From the NCBI GenBank assembly GCA_050733935.1, contig JBOHUC010000005.1:1-46804 (forward strand): a stretch of DNA of 46,804 nt, written 5' to 3'. Position numbers and translations under genes: made by a program. The notes under the pieces are model-generated. The model did not search any database and was not told the origin of the DNA. It was given only the letters and a program-made list of their open reading frames with translations. This stretch comes from JBOHUC01 sp050733935. GTDB taxonomy: Bacteria > Eisenbacteria > RBG-16-71-46 > DASYSL01. Each line of letters starts with the position of its first letter. Position 1 is the stretch's first letter. This document shows, in pieces, positions 16,901-25,294 of the stretch.

Positions 16901-18800
16901 CGCGACCGTCCACTACGGACTCACTCCGGCGCTCGAGCTCGGTTCGGTGAACGGCCAGGGTGCGCGTCTCGCGCACCAGGTGCTGCTCACGAGCTTGACG
17001 CCCGGAGCGACGTACTACTACGACGTCGAAAACGTGGCACTGAACGGAAGCTCCGCGCGCGACGACGCGGGCGGCGTGCACCACCTGTTCACGGCCAAGG
17101 GCTCGGGCGACATCCTGCTCCTGCTCGGAGAAGGCTTCCCGCGCCTCTCGTCGTATCAGACGGCGCTCACGGCCCTGAACTACGACACCGACGTGTGGTC
17201 GGGCCCGCTCGCGGACAATCCGCTCCTCGGGGATCGCAACAGCGGGCTCCGGTCGTACAAGGCCGTGATCTGGCAGTGCGGGTTCGACACGTATCCGCCG
17301 ATCACGGACACGCAGCGCGACGTGATCACGAACTACATCGACGGCGGCGGACGCCTCGGGATCGTGGGACACGACATCGGGTGGGGCCTCGCCGATCCGA
17401 CCTCGCCGTCCTATTCGCCGGCGCGCGCGGCATGGCTCGCGAGCACGCTCAAGACGACGTTCCAGGCGGATCCGACCACGTGGGCCGCCATGTTCGGCTA
17501 CGCGAGCGACCCGATCTCGGGCGGCTACGTCGGCGGCATCGGCTACGAGCCGATCCGTCCGGGCGGCGCCGGGGACGAGGTGGACGTCGTCGCCTCTCCG
17601 GGCGGCACGACCGCGTACCTGTGGCGGAACTCCGACGGAACGCCGGACGACTGTTCGTTCCGCTGGGAGAGCTCGACGCCGAACGGCAATGCGCTCACGG
17701 CCCTGTGGGGCGGCGCACCGAGCCGGCTCGTCAACATGTACTTCGAGTGGACCGGAATGGATCCGCCGTACAACGCGCCGAGCGGGTTCCGGAACGACAT
17801 CCTCGACAAGACGATCGTGTGGCTCATGGGTCGCGCGCGTCCGACGGTCGCCGTCACGTCGCCGAACGGCGGGGAGACTCTGATTACGACGAGTGCGAAC
17901 ATCACGTGGAACGAGACGATCGGCGGCGGCTTCAGCGCGGCGTCGCGGACGATCCAGTACTCGACGGACGGTGGCGATTCGTGGGTCACGCTCACGACCT
18001 CGGCCGGTCCGAGCCCCTACCTGTGGGACTTGACCACCGTGCCGAACTCGACGACCTGTCTCGTCCGCGTCCGAATCGTGGACGACGGCACGCCGGCTCC
18101 GCTCGCCCAGTCCGACCAGAGCAACGCGATGTTCACGATCGCGCGGCCGGGCGGGGACACGGTGGGACCGCTCGTGGTCGCAGGCTCGATCGCTTCGGCT
18201 CCGAATCCGATCGTGCGGCCGAACACCGCACAGCTCACCGCCACGGTCAGCGATGCGACGACCGGCGGTAGCGGCGTGATCGCAGCCGAGTGGTCGAGTG
18301 GTCCTGCGCCCGCGGGCGCGGGATCCGGAACGCCGCTCGGCGGAACGTTCGGCGGCAACACGGTCGCGGTCAGCATCAGCGTCGACACGACGCCGTTTGC
18401 GACCGGCCCCGCGAATCTGTGGGTGCGCGCACAGGACGGCGCCGGCAACTGGGGACCGGCCTCCAAGCTCGAGGTGCAGGTGAACGGCGAGGATGCGGTT
18501 GGCGTCGATCCGATCCCGCAGATCGCGTTCCTCTCGCAGAACGTACCGAATCCGTTCGCGAGCGGCGGCACGGTGCTCCACTTCGGCATGCCGCGGGACG
18601 GTGCGGTCGAGCTCGGCGTGTACACCGTGCAGGGACAGCTCGTGAGGCGGCTCGTCACCGGGTCGCTTCCGGCCGGCACGCATGTCGCGCGCTGGGACGG
18701 CACGAATGGCTCGGGCGTCCGGGTCGCGCCCGGCGTCTACTACGCGGCGCTGCGGATTGCCGGGACCAAGCTCGAGCGAAAGATGATCTCGATTCCGTAG
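13977..18800 (+). CDS. Large secreted subtilisin-like (S8) serine protease with FlgD-like C-terminal sorting domain
   Basis: A 1607-residue exported protein. A signal peptide spans about 1-36. Residues about 210-380 look like propeptide modules (YLVQFATPPSDEDRAR; ALTARGCTIENVSDNGVNK). The S8 domain (about 390-700) has the triad D405 (TSDSGIDVTHN), H458 (SYHGSHTGCTM) and S637 (LSGTSMSCPTS). A beta domain typical after S8 catalytic domains follows (VSLCWTDYPGNP, about 755-766). Then come a fibronectin III-like domain (about 940-1035), a glutamine-amidotransferase-like fold (from GDILLLLGEGFPRLSSYQ, about 1043-1280), Ig-like repeats (about 1290-1500) and the sorting domain (NVPNPFASGGTVLHF; LGVYTVQGQLVRRL; THVARWDG; APGVYYAAL). 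GGGAGG lies 4 bases before the ATG. Ends at a bidirectional terminator. Confidence 0.9.
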   Translation: MHPLERAQWLRRLAGPVLASFLLQPFALVTPILASVRMDEAGDPGRARLVAPAEGEAIGAAAVRFAYELPTDTKEGWIVVSRRSFDPSGWRELPTDPDLTLVPATGEVVSLDQLGFDASPAGPIYWAVVSRDGGPGRLHASEVRTFTALPRFTNRVAASPYLVATRQGRLEMLAPEGAGNPIAAAAPRIRLSAGYDFAPAEGEPNVPVELSSARLPIDDASGDGLASYLVQFATPPSDEDRARIARAGGAVFAYIPDQAYLVRMRPEARDGFESETGAAWIGDYQPAYKMSPLLSDPSIERTGAFMALLFPDAEPAAAQQALTARGCTIENVSDNGVNKLVRFRASEAALVRAAGLGDVAWIEPVVPKTVLNDNAQWVVQTNVPADRKIWNQGLRGQGQVVMTSDSGIDVTHNMFRDPAVAIPGFGDYTTHRKIIAYKMGGTSSAIAFGDHGGANSYHGSHTGCTMVGWDDPVAGTSIRDGMAKEAKIYFMDLSGASIANSVVPFDDLNDLFLPPYVGNAAGAARLSSNSWGSAVSGAYDLNAMQVDQFVYNHPDFYIAFSNGNSAGAGTVGSPASAKNLAGSGGTQNGLNAGNIYASTSRGPTQDGRRKPLFCTPGQSVASANVGPSSFAILSGTSMSCPTSTGNMALVRQYFTEGWYPTGAATPSNAFSPSAALMKAMAVNAGDNGVTGFTAPDNNVGYGRLKIDNVLYFPGDTQKLLVVDNTDGLGQGQFIEYQVNVIDTAVPLEVSLCWTDYPGNPTALNQLVNNLDLTVSNGATVYKGNYFVGGGGNSVVGGTYDNLNVEENVRVAVPAAGLWTVRVAAPTVPVGPQGFGLVVTGGVGNGAGTLALDRAEYGSASTVEIQVVDTNALPTLSVEVASDTEPTGETVILSGSNGVWTGSLQLGPTEPQAADGVLSVSDGDGLTATYDDQAPLVSLLAQATVSLATPVITNVKATSQGAAGTLVTWNTNRNATATVHYGLTPALELGSVNGQGARLAHQVLLTSLTPGATYYYDVENVALNGSSARDDAGGVHHLFTAKGSGDILLLLGEGFPRLSSYQTALTALNYDTDVWSGPLADNPLLGDRNSGLRSYKAVIWQCGFDTYPPITDTQRDVITNYIDGGGRLGIVGHDIGWGLADPTSPSYSPARAAWLASTLKTTFQADPTTWAAMFGYASDPISGGYVGGIGYEPIRPGGAGDEVDVVASPGGTTAYLWRNSDGTPDDCSFRWESSTPNGNALTALWGGAPSRLVNMYFEWTGMDPPYNAPSGFRNDILDKTIVWLMGRARPTVAVTSPNGGETLITTSANITWNETIGGGFSAASRTIQYSTDGGDSWVTLTTSAGPSPYLWDLTTVPNSTTCLVRVRIVDDGTPAPLAQSDQSNAMFTIARPGGDTVGPLVVAGSIASAPNPIVRPNTAQLTATVSDATTGGSGVIAAEWSSGPAPAGAGSGTPLGGTFGGNTVAVSISVDTTPFATGPANLWVRAQDGAGNWGPASKLEVQVNGEDAVGVDPIPQIAFLSQNVPNPFASGGTVLHFGMPRDGAVELGVYTVQGQLVRRLVTGSLPAGTHVARWDGTNGSGVRVAPGVYYAALRIAGTKLERKMISIP

Positions 18801-18832
18801 CCGTTCGCGCGGCGGTCATCGAGGAGAGAACA

Positions 18833-18863
18833 CGAAGGGGGGCGCGCAGGCGCCCCCCCTTCG
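18833..18863. terminator. Bidirectional hairpin terminator between convergent genes
   Basis: CGAAGGGGGGCGC at 18833-18845 pairs with the complementary run at 18850-18863 around a GCAG loop, with one extra C in the right arm. It lies 33 bases after the S8 protease stop and 3 bases after the stop of the convergent barrel gene, so it can end both transcripts. The A/T bases at the arm ends supply short U runs only. Confidence 0.7.
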
Positions 18864-18865
18864 CA

Positions 18866-19501
18866 TTACGGGGAATCGGTCCCGGTCTCGGACCCGGCGT
18901 CGGACTCGTCCCCGCCTCCGCCGAACACCCAGCCGATTCCGAAGTTGAGCTTGAGTTGCTCCAGGTCCGGAACGAAGTGGTAGTGGAGGTCGATCGAGCT
19001 TCGGATCGGTCCGGCCGACGGCATGTCGATGCCGAGGAGGAGGCTGGGCGCGAACTTGGTCGAGCTGTCCTCGCCCGTAATCGGCGCGCTTCCCTGGGGT
19101 GTGACGTTGACCTTGCTCTGGATCAGGTGCATGCCGAAGCCGGCACCGACGTACGGGGTGTATCCCTCTTCGCTTCCAATCCGGTAGCGCGCATCCACCG
19201 AGACCGTGAAGTCGCGCTGCATGATCTCCCGGATCCCCAGGTCCTCGATCCGGTCGAGGTCGCGCCAGTACTCGAACGCGGGCACGATTTCGAAGCCGCT
19301 GTTCAAGTCTCCGCCGGCGAGATGGATGTGGAAACCGTAGCCCGAGACCGCGCTCTGGTCCTTGACCTTGACGGCCTGACTCACGATTTCGAGACGGGAG
19401 ACTCGCACCGACTGGGCGAGAACGGGAGGTGCTGCGCCGGTGACCGCAGTGACCGCGGCGAGCACGGGAACGACGAACACGAGACTGCGCTTGATCCGCA
19501 T
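18866..19501 (-). CDS. Outer-membrane beta-barrel protein
   Basis: A 211-residue protein. A signal peptide spans about 1-29 (LVFVVPVLAAVTAVTGAAPPVLAQS). The rest alternates hydrophobic and polar residues as an 8-stranded OmpA/OmpW-like barrel would: FTVSVDARYRIGSEEGYTPYVGAGFGMHL (about 98-126; key elements VDARYRI, PYVGAGFGMHL), APSLLLGIDMP, IDLHYHFVPDLEQLKLNFGIGWVF. The last 20 residues are an acidic, Asp/Glu/Ser/Thr-rich tail rather than the usual terminal aromatic residue. AAAGGA lies 9 bases before the ATG. The exact role is unknown; small barrels of this kind are often structural or transport small hydrophobic molecules. Confidence 0.7.
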   Translation of the reverse strand: MRIKRSLVFVVPVLAAVTAVTGAAPPVLAQSVRVSRLEIVSQAVKVKDQSAVSGYGFHIHLAGGDLNSGFEIVPAFEYWRDLDRIEDLGIREIMQRDFTVSVDARYRIGSEEGYTPYVGAGFGMHLIQSKVNVTPQGSAPITGEDSSTKFAPSLLLGIDMPSAGPIRSSIDLHYHFVPDLEQLKLNFGIGWVFGGGGDESDAGSETGTDSP

Positions 19502-19566
19502 CGGCGAAGTCCTTTCGCATGCATTCGGTTCGTGGCGGGCAATTGCGGACCCACTCTAACGATCGA

Positions 19567-19690
19567 CGGGTGCGCCGTGCAAGGCGCACCCGCCGAAAGT
19601 CGCGACCGAAAGCGACGCGTCCGCCCGGATCCAGACTTCGGACCCGGACGGACGCTGTGCACACTTGCAACCCGCCTCGACTCGAGGCGG
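19567..19690 (-). terminator. Hairpins after the 19.7-kb membrane-anchored protein gene
   Basis: Immediately past the stop at 19706 a 7-bp stem (CCGCCTC at 19672-19678, GAGGCGG at 19684-19690) forms around a 5-base loop. Further on, a 10-bp stem (arms 19567-19576 and 19583-19592) forms around GTGCAA. Neither has a clear T run, so the first is a plausible but not certain terminator and the second is of unknown role. Confidence 0.4.
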
Positions 19691-19705
19691 ACGACTGAGG
19701 CTTTC

Positions 19706-20719
19706 CTACCGGCGCGGCGGCTGCGCGAATCCGTAGAGACCGTTCTCGCGCTCCCACAGGCGATCGCGGCTCGGCGCGCGCCAGGGGAGGATGCCGAGGG
19801 CGGTCAGAGCACCCTTATACTCGTAGCGCACGACGACCTGGCCGCTCGCGTAGTGCTCGGGCTCGAACTCGACGCGTCGCACGTCGTCGCGCTCGTTCCG
19901 GCCCCAGCCCGTGCCCGGGCTCGATTCGGCCATCGGCTCGCCGGGCATGGATTGCCCGTCCACGGAAGGCGCGGGAGCCATACGACCGTCATCCGCCCGG
20001 CTCTGCGACTTCGACTGGCCGGCGCGCTCGCGATACGGCCCGGAGGGGGCGGACGGGGCCGGCGCCGCCTCCTTGCGGTCGAGCTCGCGGCCGCCGTAGA
20101 GGCGTTGCGAGATGTACGGCTGCGCCTCGCGATAGGCGAGGACACGGATCCAGCCCAGGTCGCCGTTCCCCTGGCCCGTGCGCTCGGCGTACGAGCGCTC
20201 TTCGTCGACGAACACGAACTGGCTCACGTTCCGCATGTCCTTCCGCCAGCCCTTGATGGTCGCGTTGCCCCACGGGTCGAGCACGTACATCGGCTCGTCC
20301 GAGCTCAGCCGGCTGATCTGCCCGTTGATCGCGTTGATTCCGTCGACCACGATGAGGAACGCGACGCGCTCCGAAGTGACGTTCCGCACGCGCACCTCGT
20401 ACTTCTTGCCCTCGCGCGCTTCGACGTACCAGCGGTCGAGGCGGTTCGACGCCTGGAACAGCGGCGTCGTTCTTCCCGCGACGCGGACGCTGACCTCGAC
20501 CGGTCCCTGCCGCACCCAGTCCTGACGATCGACGCTGAACAGGTTGTTTGCGACGCGCGCCCTGACCGTCGCGTGGGCCGGCGGCGGGACGAGGCTTGCG
20601 GCGACGAGCGCGCAGAACGCAAGGAGCCCCCACAGTGCTGCCAAGACGACGTACTTCACGTTCTGCTGCGGCGCGGCTACGACCCGCGCTTCGGTCTGTC
20701 GTTCGTTCGCCACGTTCAT
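19706..20719 (-). CDS. Hypothetical membrane-anchored protein
   Basis: A 337-residue protein. I chose the ATG at 20719 since GGGGAGGA lies just upstream and a membrane segment follows soon after; the frame is open to 21133 but that part is unlike a protein N-terminus. One transmembrane helix spans about 20-45 (VVLAALWGLLAFCALVAASL). The exported part (about 55-190) is a beta-rich domain with YEVRVRNVTSERVAFLIVVD, GINAINGQ, MYVLDPWGNATIKGWRKDM and FVFVDEERSYAERTGQ. I have seen this pattern in uncharacterised proteins of proteobacteria (a 'VDGxNxxxG ... xxPxxxxxIxGWR ... FxFxxxxxSYAxxTG' layout) but know of no function. A proline/serine-rich linker and a short C-terminal beta segment follow. 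Divergent from the FG-GAP gene. Confidence 0.6.
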   Translation of the reverse strand: MNVANERQTEARVVAAPQQNVKYVVLAALWGLLAFCALVAASLVPPPAHATVRARVANNLFSVDRQDWVRQGPVEVSVRVAGRTTPLFQASNRLDRWYVEAREGKKYEVRVRNVTSERVAFLIVVDGINAINGQISRLSSDEPMYVLDPWGNATIKGWRKDMRNVSQFVFVDEERSYAERTGQGNGDLGWIRVLAYREAQPYISQRLYGGRELDRKEAAPAPSAPSGPYRERAGQSKSQSRADDGRMAPAPSVDGQSMPGEPMAESSPGTGWGRNERDDVRRVEFEPEHYASGQVVVRYEYKGALTALGILPWRAPSRDRLWERENGLYGFAQPPRR

Positions 20720-20963
20720 GTTGTCCTCCCCGTCTCCTTTGGGCCCTTTCCGGCCCGGTTGCGTGTCCCGTGCTCTGCAACAGCAAGGACGACGCCGGAC
20801 GGAGATTCGTTTCACGCTTCTCACAATCGGTTGCGCCGGGCGGGCATCAGCGCTCGGCCCGGATCCCTGCTCGCAGGCCGGCGACCGGTGGCCCAAATCG
20901 GGCTTGTGTTCAGAAAGTGTCGGGTCCAGACTTTTGCCGCCCCCGGTGGAAAGGAGCGTCATC

Positions 20964-22451
20964 ATGTTTCCGGCCCGCCCGAGCCGGAAGCCCCGCGGCC
21001 GCGCCCTGCGGCTCGCCGGCCTCCTCCTCGGAGTTGTTCTCTCTTCCCCCGTATACTCAGCGCCAAACTTCGGAGTGCGTGCGGACTTTCCGGCCGGTTC
21101 GGACCCGAAGGTCCTCCAAGTCGCCGACCTCAACCATGACGGAAAGCTCGACCTGGTCGTCGCTGGCCGCGGATCCGGGGGTCACCCGGGGAGCGTGCGA
21201 ACGTTTTTCGGAAATGCGCTGGGCGGTTTCTCGTCCGGCCCGGAGGTTCCCACTCCAGGCAAGGTCGTCGAGCTGGCGCTCGGCGATGTCGACCTCGATG
21301 GCAACCTGGATGCTGCAGCGGTCACTACGCCGCCGGGAGGCGCGCGATATCCGGATGAGGGGTACGGCACTCTCCTGCTGCTTCACGGCGCGCCCGATGG
21401 GGGGTTCACGATCACGGATTCCGACCTGGTCTGGCTGTCCGAAGGAACCTCAGTGGGAATCGGTCGATTCTTCGCAGACGAATTCCCCGATGTGGTCCTG
21501 GGCGCGTCGGCTCCGCCCCCGCCTGGCCAGTCGTCTTTCCGCGGCGAAGTGCGCGTCTATGCGGGCAACGGAAGCATGGAGCTGGGCCCCGCGACGGTCT
21601 ATGACGACGCCCGGGTCGTGAGAGGCGGGATGGCGCTCGGCGACCTGAACGGCGACGGACTCCTGGACTTCGTCCAGGCGATCAGCGGAACGACAGTCCC
21701 GGCATTCTGGATCGCCCAGGACGACGAAACGTTTCTTCACGCCAGTGGACTAGGTACGGCCGGCCCGAGTGGAATCGCGATCGGCGAACTCGATGGTGTG
21801 GCTCCACTCGACGTCGTTCTCAGCTCGACTCAGACCACCTCGCTTCGGCTGAAGCGCGGCGGCGCGTGCTGCGTCGAGACGATCTCGGCGGGCCGTAACG
21901 CATCGAGCGTGATTGCGGCGGACCTCGATGCCGACTCGTGGCTCGACATCGTCGTGTCGAACCACCTCCATCATTCGGTCACTCTCGTCATGGGGTTGGG
22001 ACAAGGAGTGTTCGACACACCCGTCGCGCTCGCGACCGGAGCCTTCCCGCAGGAGGTCGTCGCGGGAGACTGGAACGGCGACGCGCTGGTCGACCTCGCG
22101 GTCGTCAACTCGGCATCGGAGTCGGTGACGCTCTACTACCAGGGGAATCCGACCATCGTCGGGGTTGGAAGCGCTCCCGCTTCGCTCGCGCTCTCGGCGC
22201 CCTTCCCGTCGCCCGCCCGTGGCATCGCGTGGGCGGACGTCACCCTCGGCGAAGGAGAAACTGCGTCCCTCGAGATCGTAGACGTGCGCGGGCGAATCGT
22301 GAATGCGCGGACGTTCTCGGGCGGGGGCACGCAACGCGTGTCGATCAACGAAGCGGGAACGATGCGACCCGGTGTCTACTGGCTGCGCTTGAGAGCGCAG
22401 ACGGCCGGTTCACGCGCTGCGCAGACGCGAAAGTTCGTCGTTCTAGAGTGA
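20964..22451 (+). CDS. FG-GAP/VCBS repeat protein with FlgD-like C-terminal sorting domain
   Basis: A 495-residue secreted protein. AAGGAG lies 7 bases before the ATG at 20964, and a signal peptide follows (about 17-32, LAGLLLGVVLSSPVYSA). Repeated beta-propeller units carry calcium-loop motifs: ADLNHDGKLDLVVAG, GDVDLDGNLDAA, GDLNGDGLLDFVQ, ADLDADSWLDIVVS and GDWNGDALVDLAVV. These integrin-alpha-like repeats usually form a seven-bladed propeller used in surface adhesion or as a scaffold. The last 80 residues are a divergent sorting domain (APFPSPARGIAW; LEIVDVRGRIVNARTF; MRPGVYWLRLR). It may end up on the surface beside the secreted proteases. The stop overlaps the convergent bioY stop region by 9 bases. 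Confidence 0.85.
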   Translation: MFPARPSRKPRGRALRLAGLLLGVVLSSPVYSAPNFGVRADFPAGSDPKVLQVADLNHDGKLDLVVAGRGSGGHPGSVRTFFGNALGGFSSGPEVPTPGKVVELALGDVDLDGNLDAAAVTTPPGGARYPDEGYGTLLLLHGAPDGGFTITDSDLVWLSEGTSVGIGRFFADEFPDVVLGASAPPPPGQSSFRGEVRVYAGNGSMELGPATVYDDARVVRGGMALGDLNGDGLLDFVQAISGTTVPAFWIAQDDETFLHASGLGTAGPSGIAIGELDGVAPLDVVLSSTQTTSLRLKRGGACCVETISAGRNASSVIAADLDADSWLDIVVSNHLHHSVTLVMGLGQGVFDTPVALATGAFPQEVVAGDWNGDALVDLAVVNSASESVTLYYQGNPTIVGVGSAPASLALSAPFPSPARGIAWADVTLGEGETASLEIVDVRGRIVNARTFSGGGTQRVSINEAGTMRPGVYWLRLRAQTAGSRAAQTRKFVVLE

Positions 22452-23042
22452 TCCGCGCGTCCACCCCGCGCGGTTCGCGAGCCGCCACGCTCCGGGAAGG
22501 ACCAGGGCCGCGAGGATCTGCTTGAGCACGTCCCCGATCACGAACGGGTAGAGCCCGAGCTCGAGCACGCGCGACGGGCCCGTGAAGCCCGCGAGCCACG
22601 TGAGCCCGACCGCGAAGAAACATGCACTCCCAAGCGCCATCGCGGCCCAGGTCGTGAGGAAGCGGCGATCCCATCCGCGCTCGGCCAGGAACCCGGTCAC
22701 GAACGCGGCCGGAACGAATCCCAGGAGGTAGCCGCCCGTGGGCCCGAGGATCCGCGCGATCCCGGCCGCGCCCCCCGCAAGCACCGGGAGCCCCGCTGCG
22801 CCCTCCGCGAGATACGCAAGCAGCGCGAGCGCCCCGCGCCGGCTCCCGAGGAGCGCGCCGACAAGCAGGACCGCGAACGGCTGCATCGTGAGCGGCACGG
22901 GCGTGAACGGGAGCGGCACGGCCACCTGGGCGCCAAGGGCCACGACGAGCGATCCGGCGACCACGAGGCCGGCGTCGAACGCGAGCGCGGTGGCCGTCCC
23001 GGTGGTCGCCGCGCGCGGGCGTGCGAGATCGGCATACGTCAT
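22443..23042 (-). CDS. bioY: Biotin transporter BioY
   Basis: A 199-residue integral membrane protein, the substrate-binding S component of the biotin ECF transporter. Six hydrophobic segments are visible. The family signature FTPVPLTMQPFAVLLVGALLG (in parts: PFTPVPLTMQPFAVLL, about 45-60, then GSRRGALALLAYLAEGA) and GPTGGYLLGFVPAAFVTG (about 100-117) are diagnostic of BioY. Length is normal. No EcfA or EcfT gene is adjacent, so it either works alone, as some BioY proteins can, or uses distant modules. It begins 8 bases after the S9 peptidase stop and may be the last gene of that transcript. Confidence 0.92.
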   Translation of the reverse strand: MTYADLARPRAATTGTATALAFDAGLVVAGSLVVALGAQVAVPLPFTPVPLTMQPFAVLLVGALLGSRRGALALLAYLAEGAAGLPVLAGGAAGIARILGPTGGYLLGFVPAAFVTGFLAERGWDRRFLTTWAAMALGSACFFAVGLTWLAGFTGPSRVLELGLYPFVIGDVLKQILAALVLPGAWRLANRAGWTRGSL

Positions 23043-23050
23043 CGTGCGGC

Positions 23051-25294
23051 TCAAGGCAGGGCCTCCTTCCCCGACATCCCGAACTGCATCATGAGGAAAC
23101 TGTAGACGTCGAGCGCGCTGTCGATGCGCTTGCTCGTGGGCTTGCCCTGTCCGTGGCCGGCCTTGCCTTCGACGCGCAGGAGGATCGGGCCCGGACCGAC
23201 GTCGTTCGCGCGCACGAGGGCCGTCATCTTGCAGGCGTGAAGCGGGTCGACGCGTGCGTCGGACGCGCCGGCCATGAACATCGTGGGTGGATATTTCACG
23301 CCGGGCATGACGTTGTGGTACGGCGAATAATCGAGCAGCCACTTGAATTGCTCGGGGTTCTCCGACGAGCCGTACTCCGGAACCCAGTAGCGCGCGATCG
23401 AGAAGTTCTGATAGCGAATCATGTCGAGGAGCGGCACCTCGCACACGGCGGCCCCCCACAGCTCCGGCCGCTGCGTGATCGCGGCGCCCACGAGCAGTCC
23501 CCCGTTCGATCCGCCGTCGCACGCGAGCTTCTCGGTGCGCGTGACGCCGTTCTTCACGAGCCATTCCGCGCACGCGTAGAAGTCGTCGAACACGTTCTGC
23601 TTCTTCCCGAGCCGGCCCGCCTCGTGCCACTCGCGGCCGAATTCGCCACCGCCGCGCAGGTTCGCGAGCACGAACACGCCGCCCTGATCGAGCCACGGCA
23701 GGACCGACGCGCGGAACTCCGGCGTCTCGCTCACGTTGAAGCCGCCGTACCCGTAGAGGATCGTCGGGCGCTCACCGTCGCGCGGCGTTCCCTTTCTCTG
23801 GACGATGAACATCGGAATGCGCGCGCCGTCCTTCGAGGCCGTCCATTCCTGGCGTGTCTCGTAGTTCGCGGGGTCGTACGGCAGCGAGCGGCCCGGGTCC
23901 ACGGACGCGAGCGTTCCGCTCGTGAAGTCATAGCGGTAGACCATCGATGGATGCACGAACGAGACGAAACGGAAGTAGAGCTCGGTGCCCTTCGGATCCC
24001 CGGAAATCTTGGAGACGGTGCCAAGCGTGGGAAGCGCAATCTCCTTCTGGAGCCGGCCGTCGAGGCCGTGGATCCTGAGGCGCGAGCTCGCGTTCTCGAG
24101 GATCTGGAGCACGAGCCGGCCGTTCACGATCTGGAACGATTCGATGACCCCTTCCTGCTCGGGCACGACGTCGCGCCACGCGGCCGGGCCGGCCTCGCCC
24201 GGAAGCGCTGAAACGATCTTGTAGCGCGGCGCGCCCACGTTGGTGAGCAGGTACATCCGGCCGTTGTTCACGTCGCCGTTCGTCTGGCCGTCGAGGCCCT
24301 TCGCGACGGGAACGAACGCGTCGTTCGTGCCCGCCTTCCGGATGTAGAGATCGTTCTTCGACCAGTCGAGCGAGGTGGTGAGGAACGTCCACGCGTAATC
24401 ACTCGAAGGCGAGACGGCCCGGAACTCCTGGATCGGCGCGCCCGCGCCGTCCCACACGATCGCATCCTTCTTCCAGTCGTCGCCGAGCCTGTGGTGGAAG
24501 ATCTTCGTGTGGAAGACCTCCTCGCCCTCGGGCACCTCACCCTTCTGCGGATGCCGCGAGTACAGGAAGCTCTTGCCGTCCGGATCCCAGGCGACCGAGG
24601 CGTACTGGGTGCGCGGGATCACGTCGCTCAATTCCTTCGGTCCGGCGCCGGCGCCGTTCCCCGTGCCGCCCGCCGGCGCGAGATCGCGCACGTACATCGT
24701 GCTCTGCTCGCTTCCGCCCTCGGACTTGCCGTAGGCGATCTTCGAGCCGTCCGCGCTCGGATACCACCAGTCGAGCGCCACCGTTCCGTCCGCGCTGAAT
24801 GTGTTCGGATCGAGCGCCACCTTGTCGGCGACACCAGGCGCCATGCGCACCCGTGTGTCGCGCACGTAGAGGGTCGGCTGGTTCTTGAGTCCGTCCTTCC
24901 GTTCGAAGAACACGCGCGGTCCGACGACGGAGCCTGAGAGCACTGTGCTCACGCTGAAGAGCTTCTCGTACTGCGCACGCAGCGCCGGGCGTCCCGCGAA
25001 GCGGTCGAGGTAGCTCCGCGTGAACGCGTTCTGGCGATCGGTCCAGGATTGCACGGCCGGATCGGTCGCGGACTCGAGCCAGCGGTAGGGATCGGTGAGA
25101 ACCGTGCCGTGGAGCGTGTCGGCGACGACGTGGATTTCAGTCGACGGATAATCCCACGGGCCGTGTGGCGTGCCCGTCGCAATCGACGCCGCGGAGGCCG
25201 CCGATCCGGGCGCCGCGGAAGCACCCGCAGCACCGACCGCAAGGAGCGGAAAGACGACCAGGAACATTGGAGAACCCACCGGAAACTCGATCAT
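23051..25294 (-). CDS. Prolyl oligopeptidase family serine peptidase (S9)
   Basis: A 747-residue S9A-type oligopeptidase, exported by a signal peptide (about 11-33). The family's opening YPSTEIHVVADTLHGTVLTDPYRWLE (about 49-74; key part VTDTLHG..VxDPYRWLE) is well conserved. A seven-bladed propeller covers about 120-480. The catalytic domain has S596 (CDGGSNGGLL), D679 (AGASDARVDP) and H714 (EGKAGHGQGK). Prolyl oligopeptidases cut short peptides after proline. I chose the ATG at 25294: it overlaps the upstream aminotransferase stop (ATGA) and has AGGAAAG before it; the frame extends to 25465 over the aminotransferase gene. Probably periplasmic. Confidence 0.93.
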   Translation of the reverse strand: MIEFPVGSPMFLVVFPLLAVGAAGASAAPGSAASAASIATGTPHGPWDYPSTEIHVVADTLHGTVLTDPYRWLESATDPAVQSWTDRQNAFTRSYLDRFAGRPALRAQYEKLFSVSTVLSGSVVGPRVFFERKDGLKNQPTLYVRDTRVRMAPGVADKVALDPNTFSADGTVALDWWYPSADGSKIAYGKSEGGSEQSTMYVRDLAPAGGTGNGAGAGPKELSDVIPRTQYASVAWDPDGKSFLYSRHPQKGEVPEGEEVFHTKIFHHRLGDDWKKDAIVWDGAGAPIQEFRAVSPSSDYAWTFLTTSLDWSKNDLYIRKAGTNDAFVPVAKGLDGQTNGDVNNGRMYLLTNVGAPRYKIVSALPGEAGPAAWRDVVPEQEGVIESFQIVNGRLVLQILENASSRLRIHGLDGRLQKEIALPTLGTVSKISGDPKGTELYFRFVSFVHPSMVYRYDFTSGTLASVDPGRSLPYDPANYETRQEWTASKDGARIPMFIVQRKGTPRDGERPTILYGYGGFNVSETPEFRASVLPWLDQGGVFVLANLRGGGEFGREWHEAGRLGKKQNVFDDFYACAEWLVKNGVTRTEKLACDGGSNGGLLVGAAITQRPELWGAAVCEVPLLDMIRYQNFSIARYWVPEYGSSENPEQFKWLLDYSPYHNVMPGVKYPPTMFMAGASDARVDPLHACKMTALVRANDVGPGPILLRVEGKAGHGQGKPTSKRIDSALDVYSFLMMQFGMSGKEALP

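Noticed and set aside
16158..18683. An 841-codon minus-strand frame
   Set aside because: Complete overlap with the fibronectin, Ig and sorting domains of the S8 protease; no protein-like features.
20760..20963. Possible riboswitch in the leader of the FG-GAP gene
   Set aside because: GC-rich hairpins are present but none of the conserved cores I know (c-di-GMP, cobalamin, SAM, TPP, glycine) can be recognised.
18290..21139. A 949-codon plus-strand frame across the S8 3' end, a terminator and two minus-strand genes
   Set aside because: It crosses a strong hairpin terminator and runs antisense to genes with signal peptides and ribosome sites. Composition is arginine-rich and motif-free.
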